From Chitinophaga alhagiae (lineage in GTDB: Bacteria; Bacteroidota; Bacteroidia; Chitinophagales; Chitinophagaceae), in the NCBI RefSeq assembly GCF_003568665.1, contig NZ_QXMH01000001.1, forward strand, positions 434,001 through 498,000: a stretch of DNA of 64,000 nt. Reading direction: 5' to 3'. Made by a program: the position numbers and the translations under genes. The stretch's first letter is position 1. Each line of letters opens with the position of its first letter. Shown here in pieces: positions 1 through 7,945 of the stretch. The notes beneath the pieces were generated by a model. It was not told the origin of the DNA and made no database searches. It saw only the letters and a list, made by a program, of their open reading frames with translations.

Positions 1-26
1 TTGTAGACGAGATCTATGTGAAATAG
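1..26 (+). CDS. possible 3' tail of an upstream gene
   Basis: One frame is open from base 3 to a TAG at 24-26 (reads VDEIYVK then stop) and is followed 17 bases later by a strong terminator hairpin. This fits the last codons of a gene lying outside the window. Seven codons cannot identify it, and the reading rests only on position before the terminator. Confidence 0.3.
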
Positions 27-43
27 CCGCCCGCATGAAAATA

Positions 44-76
44 AAAAGGCCGCCCCGTTTGCCGGGGCGGCCTTTT
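44..76. terminator. bidirectional rho-independent terminator
   Basis: A 14-bp perfect stem (44-57 with 63-76) with a 5-base loop; the stem begins with four A and ends with four T, so it can work on both strands. It lies between the plus-strand gene leaving the left edge and the minus-strand gene ending at 150. Confidence 0.85.
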
Positions 77-149
77 GTTGTGTTGACCGGTACGCTAAGT
101 ACCGGCCCTTGTATACTATTCGTGACTCATTCCTACACTGTGAGCTTCT

Positions 150-554
150 TTATCTATTCACCCACAAAGTCCACTTTGCATCAAATTTGTACCATTTACC
201 ATCGGGGGCTTCCCATTTCCACTCCGGCACTTCGCTGAAGTTTTTGCCGGCGTCTATGGTCCACCACAACTTGCCGTCCCCGATCTTCAGCCAGCGGTTC
301 TCCCTGTCCGCCCACATGCCGCCTTCTACCGCGGCCCACTTTTTACCGTCTGCGCTCCACCACAACTGGGCATTCCTGTCCAGCTTGTACCAATAGGTCT
401 TCCCGCCTTTCCTGCCCGTCCAGGTACCCGTTTTGGACTTTTCCCAGTCCTGGTGGTATACCTGCCCGTAAACCGCGGCAACCGCCCGGTCTGCCGGGGG
501 CGGGCCTGCCAGCATTAACAGCATGGCGCCCGATAACGATAAGAACTTTTTCAT
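150..554 (-). CDS. small secreted Trp-rich repeat protein
   Basis: I do not recognise the family. The 134-residue product starts with a signal peptide-like segment (MKKFLSLSGAMLLMLAG), so export is likely. The rest is almost wholly aromatic and lysine-rich and falls into about three tandem units of roughly 25-35 residues, each with a W[YL]K[LIF] motif followed by LWW-S/T-x-D-x-GK or a degenerate form (WYKLD...LWWSADGKK, WLKIGDGKLWWTIDAGK, WYKFDAKWTLW). Such repeats suggest small beta-hairpins or a sugar- or surface-binding fold, but that is inference. It stands alone on the minus strand and ends near a bidirectional terminator. Confidence 0.7.
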   Translation of the reverse strand: MKKFLSLSGAMLLMLAGPPPADRAVAAVYGQVYHQDWEKSKTGTWTGRKGGKTYWYKLDRNAQLWWSADGKKWAAVEGGMWADRENRWLKIGDGKLWWTIDAGKNFSEVPEWKWEAPDGKWYKFDAKWTLWVNR

Positions 555-811
555 GGGGTGGTTTTTAATGTCAGCCGGCTAAAACATTTGGGGCAACAGC
601 ATTTTCCCTGCGTTTGCATAACCGTTCCCGCTAAAAGGCGGTTCGGTCAAATGTTCCGGAGCCTGCAACCTGATGTTTATAGTTACGTTGGTAAAATGTT
701 TTTGGATTTTAGCAAAACCTGATATTAAGTTTTCCTTTACTATAGCCCCTTTTCGATTGTGAATGATAAATTTTCCGGGAGAATCCCTGTATTTTATTTA
801 ATTTTCGGGCT

Positions 812-825
812 CGTTTTTAAAAACG
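812..825. promoter_or_regulatory. 14-bp perfect palindrome upstream of nagB
   Basis: CGTTTTTAAAAACG is a perfect inverted repeat centred about 25 bp before the nagB start codon. Its position suits an operator or a 5'-leader hairpin. No TAnnTTTG box is evident in the 289-bp region 555-843, so the promoter itself is not located. Confidence 0.4.
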
Positions 826-843
826 CATTAAAAAACTTGAACA

Positions 844-2769
844 ATGACCATCAATCACCAGGAAATTGAACTGATAGACAGTTTCGAGCAGATTTCCGTG
901 GAAATCCACCCTACAGCCAAGGATGGCTCAAAAGCAGTTGCGCAGGAGATCGCCGCACTCATTCGTGAAAAACAGGCAGCTAAAGAACCGGCCGTGCTAG
1001 GCCTGGCCACAGGGTCTACTCCCAAATACCTGTACGCAGAACTGGTGCGCCTGCACCAGGAAGAAGGACTGAGCTTTAAAAACGTGGTCACTTTTAATCT
1101 TGACGAGTACTATCCCATTGAACCGGACGCTTTACAGAGCTACAACCGTTTCATGAAAGAACATTTGTTCAATCATATCGATATTCCCGAAGGCAACTAC
1201 CACATCCCTGACGGCACCGTGCCCAAAGAGCAGATCAAAGCCCACGCAGAGGCTTACGAGCGTAAAATAGAAGAAGCCGGCGGCATAGATATCCAGATTC
1301 TGGGCATCGGCAACAACGGCCACATCGGCTTCAACGAGCCCGGCTCCAACGTCAACTCCCATACCCGCCTGGTAACGCTGGACAATTCCACCCGCCTGGC
1401 CAATGCATATGAATTTTCCAACATGAGTGCTGTGCCCCGCCTGGCAGTGACCATGGGCATCAACACCATCATGAAGGCAAAAAAAGTAATTCTCCTGGCC
1501 TGGGGCCAGCACAAAGCCAAAATTGTGCGCCGCTCCGTAGAAGGCAACAGTACAGACCAGGTGCCCGCTTCCCTGCTGCAACAGCACCGCAACTGCAAGT
1601 TTGTGGTAGACGAGCAGGCCGCCCTGGAGCTGACCCGCAATAAAGAGCCCTGGCTCACCGGAGACTGCGAATGGACGCCCAAGCTGATCCGCAAGGCCGT
1701 AATAAGCCTGGCCCTGAAGCTGAACAAGCCCATCCTGATGCTGACGGACAAAGACTACAATAACAACGGCCTTAACGACCTGATCGTTCAGTACGGCTCC
1801 GCCTACGAGCTGAACATCAAGGAGTTCAACGGCATCCGCGATACCATTACCGGCTGGCCCGGCGGCAAACCGGGAGCAGACCTTCCCAACCACCCGGAAC
1901 GCTCCACGCCCGAGCGCAAACGCGTGCTCATTTTCTCTCCCCACCCGGACGATGACATCATTTCCATGGGTGGCACCTTCATCCGCCTGCACGAGCAGGG
2001 GCACGATGTACACGTAGCCTACCAGACCTCCGGCAACATTGCCGTTACAGATGAGTTTGTGCTCCGTTTCATCGACTTTGCCGTGGGTTTTGAAGGCATG
2101 TTTGACATAGACCGCAGCAAAAGCTCCCAGATACTGGAAGACGCCAAAGCGTTCATAGCCGCCAAAAAGCCCAGCCAGAAAGACACGCCGGAGATACGCG
2201 CCATCAAAGGCCTCATCCGCCGTTGCGAGGCCAAGGCTACCTGCCGCTACGTAGGCGTAGGAGACGACCATGCCCACTTCCAGAACCTGCCCTTCTATGA
2301 GACCGGGCTGGTAGAGAAAAAACCCATGGGCCCGGAAGACGTGCAGCTGACCGTAGACCTGCTCCGCCAGCTGAAACCGCAGCAGATCTTCTGCGCAGGC
2401 GACCTCGCAGACCCACATGGCACCCACAAAGTATGTCTCGATATTATCTTTGCCGCCCTCGAAGTGGTGAAAAAAGACGATTGGGCCAAAGATTGCTGGG
2501 TATGGCTGTACAAAGGCGCATGGCAGGAATGGGACATCCACGAAATTGAAATGGCCGTGCCCATGAGCCCTGACCAGATCATGCAGAAACGCCTCGGCAT
2601 CTTCATCCACCAGAGCCAGAAAGACGTAGTGCCCTTCCAGGGAACAGACGCACGCGAGTTCTGGCAACGCGCGGAAGAAAGGAACGCCAACACTGCCGAC
2701 CTGTACGACAAGCTGGGCCTGCAGAAATACGCCGCCATGGAGGCGTTTGTTCGCTACCACTTTATGTAA
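844..2769 (+). CDS. nagB: glucosamine-6-phosphate deaminase-like protein fused to PIG-L/LmbE deacetylase domain
   Basis: This 641-residue protein joins two amino-sugar enzymes. Residues 1-270 or so are NagB-like: GLATGSTP sugar-phosphate loop near residue 53, LDEYY near 86, and GIGNNGHIGFNEP near 153-165 with the catalytic His and Glu. The Asn before Gly-His, where E. coli has Asp, is also found in Bacillus-type NagB, so it is not a sign of inactivity. Residues from about 359 form a PIG-L/LmbE Zn-deacetylase domain, with the metal motif HPDDD near 367 and a later HFQNLPFY segment. The first domain would convert glucosamine-6-P to fructose-6-P and ammonia; the second would remove an N-acetyl group. 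The same fusion is known across Bacteroidota. No Shine-Dalgarno sequence precedes the ATG. The next gene is separated by a terminator. Confidence 0.92.
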   Translation: MTINHQEIELIDSFEQISVEIHPTAKDGSKAVAQEIAALIREKQAAKEPAVLGLATGSTPKYLYAELVRLHQEEGLSFKNVVTFNLDEYYPIEPDALQSYNRFMKEHLFNHIDIPEGNYHIPDGTVPKEQIKAHAEAYERKIEEAGGIDIQILGIGNNGHIGFNEPGSNVNSHTRLVTLDNSTRLANAYEFSNMSAVPRLAVTMGINTIMKAKKVILLAWGQHKAKIVRRSVEGNSTDQVPASLLQQHRNCKFVVDEQAALELTRNKEPWLTGDCEWTPKLIRKAVISLALKLNKPILMLTDKDYNNNGLNDLIVQYGSAYELNIKEFNGIRDTITGWPGGKPGADLPNHPERSTPERKRVLIFSPHPDDDIISMGGTFIRLHEQGHDVHVAYQTSGNIAVTDEFVLRFIDFAVGFEGMFDIDRSKSSQILEDAKAFIAAKKPSQKDTPEIRAIKGLIRRCEAKATCRYVGVGDDHAHFQNLPFYETGLVEKKPMGPEDVQLTVDLLRQLKPQQIFCAGDLADPHGTHKVCLDIIFAALEVVKKDDWAKDCWVWLYKGAWQEWDIHEIEMAVPMSPDQIMQKRLGIFIHQSQKDVVPFQGTDAREFWQRAEERNANTADLYDKLGLQKYAAMEAFVRYHFM

Positions 2770-2797
2770 GTTCAACTTTGGAGATATGTTTGTAACG

Positions 2798-2827
2798 CGG
2801 TCCGGGTGTACGCCCGGACCGTTTTTT
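2798..2827 (+). terminator. rho-independent terminator after nagB
   Basis: A 9-bp GC-rich stem (2798-2806 with 2813-2821), a 6-base loop and a run of six T. It covers the GTG that could have extended the next gene upstream, arguing for the ATG at 2845. Confidence 0.85.
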
Positions 2828-2830
2828 ATT

Positions 2831-2838
2831 TAACTTTG
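2831..2838 (+). promoter_or_regulatory. TAnnTTTG -7 box of rmuC
   Basis: TAACTTTG matches the Bacteroidota -7 consensus exactly and lies 6 nt before the rmuC ATG, predicting transcription start at or beside the start codon. Confidence 0.6.
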
Positions 2839-2844
2839 AAAGAT

Positions 2845-4257
2845 ATGAGTTGGGACCTCCTATCCGCACTGATCATCGGGCTGCTTGCCGGCGGCCTGGC
2901 CAGCTATCTCTTCCTCCGTCAATACCTCAATACGCGCCTCCGGGAAGCAGAACAAAAAACGCAGGCGCTGGAAGCTGAACTGGCAAAGCGCTTCACCAAA
3001 CAGCAGGTGCAGGATGAATATGTGCTGCGCGATATGTACGATAACATGCTGTACACCCTGGGAGAAAGAGAAAAGGAAATAGCCGCCCAAACCCGCGAGA
3101 TCATCAGCCTGAGCAGCCGCCTCTCTGCCGCCAGCACAGAAAGCGGTCTGCTGGGCCAGGAGCTGAAAAAGATACATGACGCCAACCGGGAAGAGTTCCG
3201 GAACATGGCCGCAGACATCCTGAAAGAAAAAAGCCGCGATTTTGTTGACACCAATAAAACCGCCATGGACCACATACTGGCGCCACTGAAATCAGACATC
3301 GGCCAGTTCAAAAAAACCATTGAAGATACCCGCAAGGAAGATATACAAGACATTACTTCCCTGAAAAAAGAAATTGAGTCCCTGCAACGGCTCAACCTGC
3401 AGTTGAGCGAAGACGCCCGCCACCTGGCCGGCGCCCTGAAGTCTGACGTAAAAGTACAGGGCAACTGGGGCGAAGACCGCCTGCGCCTTATACTGGAAGC
3501 CGAAGGCCTGCAGCAGTATATAGACTACACCCGCGAGGCCGTGTACCGCGATGCGGAGACAGACATCAACCGCCGCCCTGACTTCATCCTGAGGCTGCCG
3601 GACGGGAAACACCTGGTAATAGACAGCAAGGTATCCCTGAACGCCTACGTGGCTTATTTCAATGCCGCAACCCCTGAAGAAAAAAAGGGCCACCTCCGCC
3701 AACTGGTCAAAAACATCAGCGAACATATTGATGGACTGGCCGCCCGCAACTATCATTCACTCACCGGCCTCCATACACCAGACTTCGTGTTCCTGTTCAT
3801 GCACTTCGAATCAGCCCTCACACTGGCGCTGAATGAAAACCCGGACATCTTCAACCGCGCCCTGCAGAAAAAGATCGTGCTGATTACCCCTTCCACCATG
3901 GTAGCCACTTTCAAAATAGTGCGGCTGCTCTGGCAGCATGAAAACCGCGCCAGGAACGTGGAAGAGATCTTCCGGCAATGCGGCTTGCTGTACGACAAGT
4001 TTGCCCTCTTCCTGGAAGAGATGCAAAGCCTGGGGCACCAGCTCAGGCAGGCGGGGCGTGCTTACGATGAGGCCATGAACAAGCTGAAAGATGGTAAACG
4101 GAAAGGAGATACCATCATAGGGCGGTTTGAGAACATCCGCCACCTGGATGCCAAAACGAATAAAACCCTGCCGCCGGATGTAACAGCGGAGATGGATGTG
4201 CTGTTTCCGGATGAGGAAGTGAGGGTAATTGACGAGGACAAAACACCCACTAACTAA
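2845..4257 (+). CDS. rmuC: DNA recombination protein RmuC homolog
   Basis: The 470-residue protein has the RmuC layout: one N-terminal membrane helix (LLSALIIGLLAGGLASYLFL), a long coiled coil to about residue 200 and then the RmuC nuclease-like domain with NWGEDRLRLILEAEGL and the PD-(D/E)xK-like stretch RPDFILRLPDGKHLVIDSK. RmuC proteins limit inverted-repeat recombination and are predicted membrane-anchored nucleases. The ATG at 2845 is preferred over a GTG at 2806, which lies inside the terminator and before the promoter box. The stop overlaps the next start by one base, so the amidotransferase is probably cotranscribed. Confidence 0.9.
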   Translation: MSWDLLSALIIGLLAGGLASYLFLRQYLNTRLREAEQKTQALEAELAKRFTKQQVQDEYVLRDMYDNMLYTLGEREKEIAAQTREIISLSSRLSAASTESGLLGQELKKIHDANREEFRNMAADILKEKSRDFVDTNKTAMDHILAPLKSDIGQFKKTIEDTRKEDIQDITSLKKEIESLQRLNLQLSEDARHLAGALKSDVKVQGNWGEDRLRLILEAEGLQQYIDYTREAVYRDAETDINRRPDFILRLPDGKHLVIDSKVSLNAYVAYFNAATPEEKKGHLRQLVKNISEHIDGLAARNYHSLTGLHTPDFVFLFMHFESALTLALNENPDIFNRALQKKIVLITPSTMVATFKIVRLLWQHENRARNVEEIFRQCGLLYDKFALFLEEMQSLGHQLRQAGRAYDEAMNKLKDGKRKGDTIIGRFENIRHLDAKTNKTLPPDVTAEMDVLFPDEEVRVIDEDKTPTN

Positions 4258-4928
4258 TGCATATCCACTATTTCCAGCACGCTCCATTTGAAGGCCTGGC
4301 CTGCATTGAAGACTGGGCCACCGCACGCGGTCATACCCTTAGCGCTACCTGCTGGTACAACAACCCTGCCCCGCCTGCCGCCGTAGAGGCAGACATGCTG
4401 ATCGTAATGGGAGGCCCAATGGGCGTTTATGAAGAAGACCAATACGCCTGGCTGGCGCCTGAAAAAGAACTGATACGCGGCGCTATTGCGGCCGGCAAGC
4501 CCGTGCTGGGCATTTGCCTGGGAGCGCAACTGATTGCGGCAGCCCTGGGCGCCAAAGTGTATCCCAACCGTGAAAAGGAAATCGGCTGGTTTCCTGTACA
4601 GTTCCATGAAGACCTGGCCCCTTCCAGCGCTACCGTGTTCCATTGGCATGGAGATACATTTGACCTGCCGGAAGGCGCGGTACACCTGGCTGAAACGCCC
4701 GCCTGCAAAAACCAGGCTTACCGCATCGGGGACAGGGTATACGGCCTGCAATTCCATTTTGAGGTAACGCCCGCCGCCATGGAAAACATGCTGCAGCACC
4801 TACGGCATGAGCTGCAACCCGCCGCCTATGTGCAAACGGCCAATGAGATCCGCGCCGGCGTCCGCTTTGCCGCGGACAACAATGTGTGGATGCAGGCCCT
4901 GCTCAACCGGTTGGAAAAATTGGTTTAA
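4257..4928 (+). CDS. class I glutamine amidotransferase (GMP synthase-like domain)
   Basis: A stand-alone 223-residue GATase. The catalytic Cys87 sits in GICLGAQLIAAALGA, and the His and Glu of the triad in LQFHFEVTP; GGPMGVYEE is the oxyanion-strand motif. Such free-standing proteins release ammonia from glutamine or act on gamma-glutamyl compounds; the acceptor cannot be told from sequence. It overlaps the rmuC stop by one base and ends 9 bases before the YpdA-like gene, so the three may form an operon. Confidence 0.85.
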   Translation: MHIHYFQHAPFEGLACIEDWATARGHTLSATCWYNNPAPPAAVEADMLIVMGGPMGVYEEDQYAWLAPEKELIRGAIAAGKPVLGICLGAQLIAAALGAKVYPNREKEIGWFPVQFHEDLAPSSATVFHWHGDTFDLPEGAVHLAETPACKNQAYRIGDRVYGLQFHFEVTPAAMENMLQHLRHELQPAAYVQTANEIRAGVRFAADNNVWMQALLNRLEKLV

Positions 4929-4937
4929 TTTTAGCGC

Positions 4938-5900
4938 ATGGCAAAACAAGTGGAATTACTCATTGTAGGCGGAGGCCCTATTGGAATGGCATGCGCTTTG
5001 GCGGCACAAAAGGCGGGCATCAATTACCTGGTAGTAGAAAAAGGTTGCCTTGTCAACTCCCTTTACCGCTACCCCATCAATATGACCTTTTTCTCCACCA
5101 GCGAGCGGCTGGAAATAGGCGGCGTACCCTTTGTTTCCAACAATGCCAAACCCACGCGGCCCGAAGCGCTGGAGTATTACAGACGGGTAGCGTCTTCCCA
5201 AAACATCCGCATCAACCTGTTTGAAAAGGTGGAAAATATTCGGCCTGATGACAATGGTTATACGGTCATTACCGGCAAGGAAATTTATCATACCCGCTAC
5301 ATCATCGTTGCCACCGGTTTTTACGACATTCCCAACCTGCTCAATATTCCCGGCGAAGACCTGGCCAAGGTAACCCACTATTACAAAGACCCGCATTATT
5401 ATGCTACGCAGAAAGTACTGGTAGTAGGGGCCAATAACTCCTCCGTGGATGCCGCGCTGGAAACCTACCGCAAAGGCGCTGAAGTCACCATGGTAATACG
5501 GGAAGGAGAAATAGGCCGCCGCGTGAAATACTGGGTAAAACCTGATATCGAGAACCGCATCAAGGAAGGCAGCATCAAGGCCTGGTTTCATTCACACCTC
5601 ACCGCCATACGTGACACGGAGGTAGACATCAATACCCCCGAAGGCCCTATCACCATTCCCAATGATTTTGTAATTGCCGCTACCGGCTATCAGCCTGATT
5701 TCAACTTCCTTGAAAAAACAGGCATCACCCTGTCTGCTGACGCTGTACGGGCCCCCTCCTACAACCCCGAAACCATGGAAACCAACCTGCCGGGCATTTA
5801 CCTGGCGGGCGTGGTATGCGGGGGGATGAATACGCATGTGTGGTTCATTGAAAATTCAAGGGAGCATGCTGACAAGATTGTGGCGCATATGAGAAGATAG
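4938..5900 (+). CDS. ypdA: YpdA-family bacillithiol disulfide reductase (putative)
   Basis: The 320-residue flavoprotein has an N-terminal FAD dinucleotide fold (IVGGGPIGMACALAAQKAG), the YpdA-specific stretch YPINMTFFSTSERLEIGG followed by NAKPTRPEALEYYRRV, and a central NADPH fold (VLVVGANNSSVDAALE). It lacks the CxxC of thioredoxin reductase, as YpdA proteins do. YpdA (Bdr) reduces bacillithiol disulfide with NADPH, so bacillithiol use by this organism is implied, not shown. TAATTTTAG just before the ATG is a near match to the -7 promoter box. Confidence 0.85.
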   Translation: MAKQVELLIVGGGPIGMACALAAQKAGINYLVVEKGCLVNSLYRYPINMTFFSTSERLEIGGVPFVSNNAKPTRPEALEYYRRVASSQNIRINLFEKVENIRPDDNGYTVITGKEIYHTRYIIVATGFYDIPNLLNIPGEDLAKVTHYYKDPHYYATQKVLVVGANNSSVDAALETYRKGAEVTMVIREGEIGRRVKYWVKPDIENRIKEGSIKAWFHSHLTAIRDTEVDINTPEGPITIPNDFVIAATGYQPDFNFLEKTGITLSADAVRAPSYNPETMETNLPGIYLAGVVCGGMNTHVWFIENSREHADKIVAHMRR

Positions 5901-5926
5901 AATTCCCGGAAAGCGCATAAATTATG

Positions 5927-5954
5927 TTTGTTACCAAGAAAAAACGTATCTTTG
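5927..5954 (+). promoter_or_regulatory. orphan promoter TTTG-N16-TATCTTTG
   Basis: TTTG at 5927-5930 and TATCTTTG at 5947-5954 match the Bacteroidota -33/-7 elements with 16-nt spacing. No plus-strand protein gene follows; a structured stretch ending in a hairpin does. Confidence 0.55.
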
Positions 5955-5960
5955 TATCAG

Positions 5961-6044
5961 AATATTCAAGGCAGTTTGCCGTCAAATTTTTGGACTGGGG
6001 TGTCCCCGATCGGTATAAAGCCAGGCGTAAGTCTGGCTTTATAC
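5961..6044 (+). ncRNA. candidate small structured RNA
   Basis: Downstream of the orphan promoter the sequence can fold into three stem-loops in a row: GGCA-GTT-TGCC (5970-5980), GGGG-TGT-CCCC (5997-6007) and a long terminal hairpin (6013-6044). The expected transcript is about 85-90 nt. It matches no RNA family I know. It ends exactly where the convergent DUF3800 gene stops, so it might also overlap that mRNA's 3' end. The call is inference from promoter, fold and terminator only. Confidence 0.4.
6013..6044. terminator. hairpin between ypdA and the DUF3800 gene
   Basis: A 12-bp perfect stem (6013-6024 with 6033-6044), extendable by two pairs to a GTAA loop. The T tract is weak (TTTATGG on plus), so it is either a modest bidirectional terminator or the 3' hairpin of the candidate RNA. 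Confidence 0.6.
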
Positions 6045-6045
6045 T

Positions 6046-6780
6046 TTATGGATATATTTTAAGACCGTACAACTTTCCTTTCTTGGCATAGATCTTTTCA
6101 CGGATAATATCAAATGAAGGATTCGGCCGGTTCTCTTCTATTACATGTCTGGCAATTGGATAAGCCACCAAATCAGCCAGCTGCAGCCCGTTAATATTTT
6201 CCCTTTTGCTTTTGAATACAATTGAAAGTTTATACCGTTGAAGCCGGTCAGGGGAGATATAGGAAGTACCTCTGGCTAATAGTCTCTGAAAATGCTCATG
6301 CAGTTGCCTGTCCTCTTTTGGCCCTCTCTTTTCAATAATGATCTGTAGCTCCTTCTGATCGTCTTTAATATCGTCCAGAAAAAAAATGGTGCGTTCAATA
6401 ATAAACGACAAAGCAATTTCATACACATCATTACCAAGCCGGCCAAATCTATTGATATATTTGTCTTTTCTTATTGCTGACGCAAAGACGATGTAGTTAT
6501 TGTCCCGTACAATGTCATTGATATTTTCATAAAATCTGCGCTTTTTGTCAAGGTCAAACAGCACAGTAAATTCTTTTTCGCATTTCCGGATATCCCGGGA
6601 ATGAAATATCACATGTGTATTGTTCCAGAAAGCCTGCTTCACGGCGTTGATGCTATTTCTGACAAGTTGATAATCTTCTTCCCGAATTAGTACGCCGCAA
6701 AGTAAAAATACCGGAAAGCTCTCGTCAATATGTGTCAATCCATGATTTCCACTTTCATCCATGTATAAGCAATACTTCAT
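6046..6780 (-). CDS. DUF3800 family protein
   Basis: The 244-residue protein starts with YLYMDESG-type sequence (MKYCLYMDESGNHG) and ends with QLADLVAYPIARHV, both hallmarks of DUF3800, a family with an RNase H-like fold predicted to act on nucleic acid. Conserved acidic residues fit a metal-dependent nuclease, but activity is not established. DUF3800 genes are often found alone or in mobile and defence regions. The gene is visibly richer in A/T than its neighbours and interrupts a run of housekeeping genes, suggesting recent gain. No partner protein gene is adjacent; a candidate small RNA converges on its 3' end. Confidence 0.85.
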   Translation of the reverse strand: MKYCLYMDESGNHGLTHIDESFPVFLLCGVLIREEDYQLVRNSINAVKQAFWNNTHVIFHSRDIRKCEKEFTVLFDLDKKRRFYENINDIVRDNNYIVFASAIRKDKYINRFGRLGNDVYEIALSFIIERTIFFLDDIKDDQKELQIIIEKRGPKEDRQLHEHFQRLLARGTSYISPDRLQRYKLSIVFKSKRENINGLQLADLVAYPIARHVIEENRPNPSFDIIREKIYAKKGKLYGLKIYP

Positions 6781-6863
6781 GAGTTTTAGTCACGTTTGGT
6801 TTAAGATATTGTTTATTTTGAATGGTTATCTGGTTGACTTTTTTGATGCCCGGGGCAGGCTTT

Positions 6864-7880
6864 TCACACCACATTCACCTCCCGCTCCAGCGCTACCCCG
6901 AACTTCTCCCGCACACTGTCCAGCACCCTGGTAGACAGTGCATAAATGTCCGCCCCATTTGCATGGCCGTAGTTTACCAGCACCAGCGCCTGCCGGCCGT
7001 GTACGCCCGCATCCCCCTCGCGGAAACCTTTCCAGCCGCATTGTTCTATCAGCCAGCCGGCTGCCAGCTTGTAACGGTTGCCGGGCAAGGGATAAGCCAC
7101 AATACCGGGGAACGCGGCTTTTAATTGTTCATATTTTTCAGCGCTGATCTCGGGGTTTTTGAAGAAACTGCCGGCATTGCCTATTTCAGCGGGGTTGGGC
7201 AGTTTGGAAGAGCGGATGTTGATCACCGCCTGGCTCACGTCGCGGATAGTGGGGTGGGATATGCCCATTCTCTCCAGTTCCTGCTCTATAGCGCCATAGC
7301 TGGTATTGATAGCCGGTTTTTTGAGCAGGCGGTAGGTAACGTGGAGGATCACGAACTGGTTTTTGTACTGCCGTTTGAACACGCTTTCGCGGTAACCGAA
7401 CTCGCAGGCGGCGTTGTTGAAATGCACCGGTTGCTGACTGGCTGTTTCCAGGGCTTCCAGTTCGTAGAAGGTATCTTTTATTTCCACGCCGTAGGCGCCG
7501 ATGTTCTGCATGGGGCTGGCGCCTACGTTGCCGGGTATCAGGGACAGGTTTTCCAGGCCGCCGAGGTCCTGCTCAATGCAGTGCATCACAAACTGGTGCC
7601 AGTTCTCCCCCGCGCCGGCCTTTACGTATACATGATCTTCGTCTTCCCCCACTTTATTGATGCCTTTGATCTCGTTTTTCAGCACCAGGCCGTCAAAGTT
7701 CTGCGTGAACAGCACGTTGCTGCCGCCGCCCAGTATCATTTTGGGTACCTGTTGCCAGCGCGGGTCTTGCAGTATTTCCTGCAGCGCGGCCATGGAATGG
7801 AAAGTGGTGAAATAACGGGCCGTAGCGTCGAGGCTGAAAGTATTGTATGGTCTTAGTGAAACATTTTCGGTTACCTTCAT
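6864..7880 (-). CDS. murB: UDP-N-acetylenolpyruvoylglucosamine reductase MurB
   Basis: MurB makes UDP-MurNAc by NADPH-dependent reduction in the second step of peptidoglycan precursor synthesis. The 338-residue length matches E. coli-type (type I) MurB. Visible motifs are the FAD-binding GGGSNVLF, NIGAYGVEI, catalytic Ser238 in AGSFFKNP, and a C-terminal Glu in LEREVNVV. The reading frame is open far upstream of the true start; ATG at 7880 is chosen because the upstream part overlaps the divergent gene and has no MurB similarity. Confidence 0.95.
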   Translation of the reverse strand: MKVTENVSLRPYNTFSLDATARYFTTFHSMAALQEILQDPRWQQVPKMILGGGSNVLFTQNFDGLVLKNEIKGINKVGEDEDHVYVKAGAGENWHQFVMHCIEQDLGGLENLSLIPGNVGASPMQNIGAYGVEIKDTFYELEALETASQQPVHFNNAACEFGYRESVFKRQYKNQFVILHVTYRLLKKPAINTSYGAIEQELERMGISHPTIRDVSQAVINIRSSKLPNPAEIGNAGSFFKNPEISAEKYEQLKAAFPGIVAYPLPGNRYKLAAGWLIEQCGWKGFREGDAGVHGRQALVLVNYGHANGADIYALSTRVLDSVREKFGVALEREVNVV

Positions 7881-7917
7881 AGCGTAGTGTTCAAATATCC
7901 TATCTTTATTACCGGAA

Positions 7918-7945
7918 CAAATATAGTCAACTATAAAATGCCAAA
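7918..7945 (-). promoter_or_regulatory. promoter of murB
   Basis: On the minus strand TATATTTG (7925-7918) fits the -7 box and TTTG (7945-7942) lies 16 nt upstream as the -33 element. The predicted leader is about 30 nt. It overlaps the first codons of the divergent gene. Confidence 0.5.

Noticed and set aside
1132-2775. 547-codon open frame antisense to nagB
   Set aside because: It mirrors the codon pattern of the strongly supported NagB/PIG-L gene and shows no domain or signal of its own.
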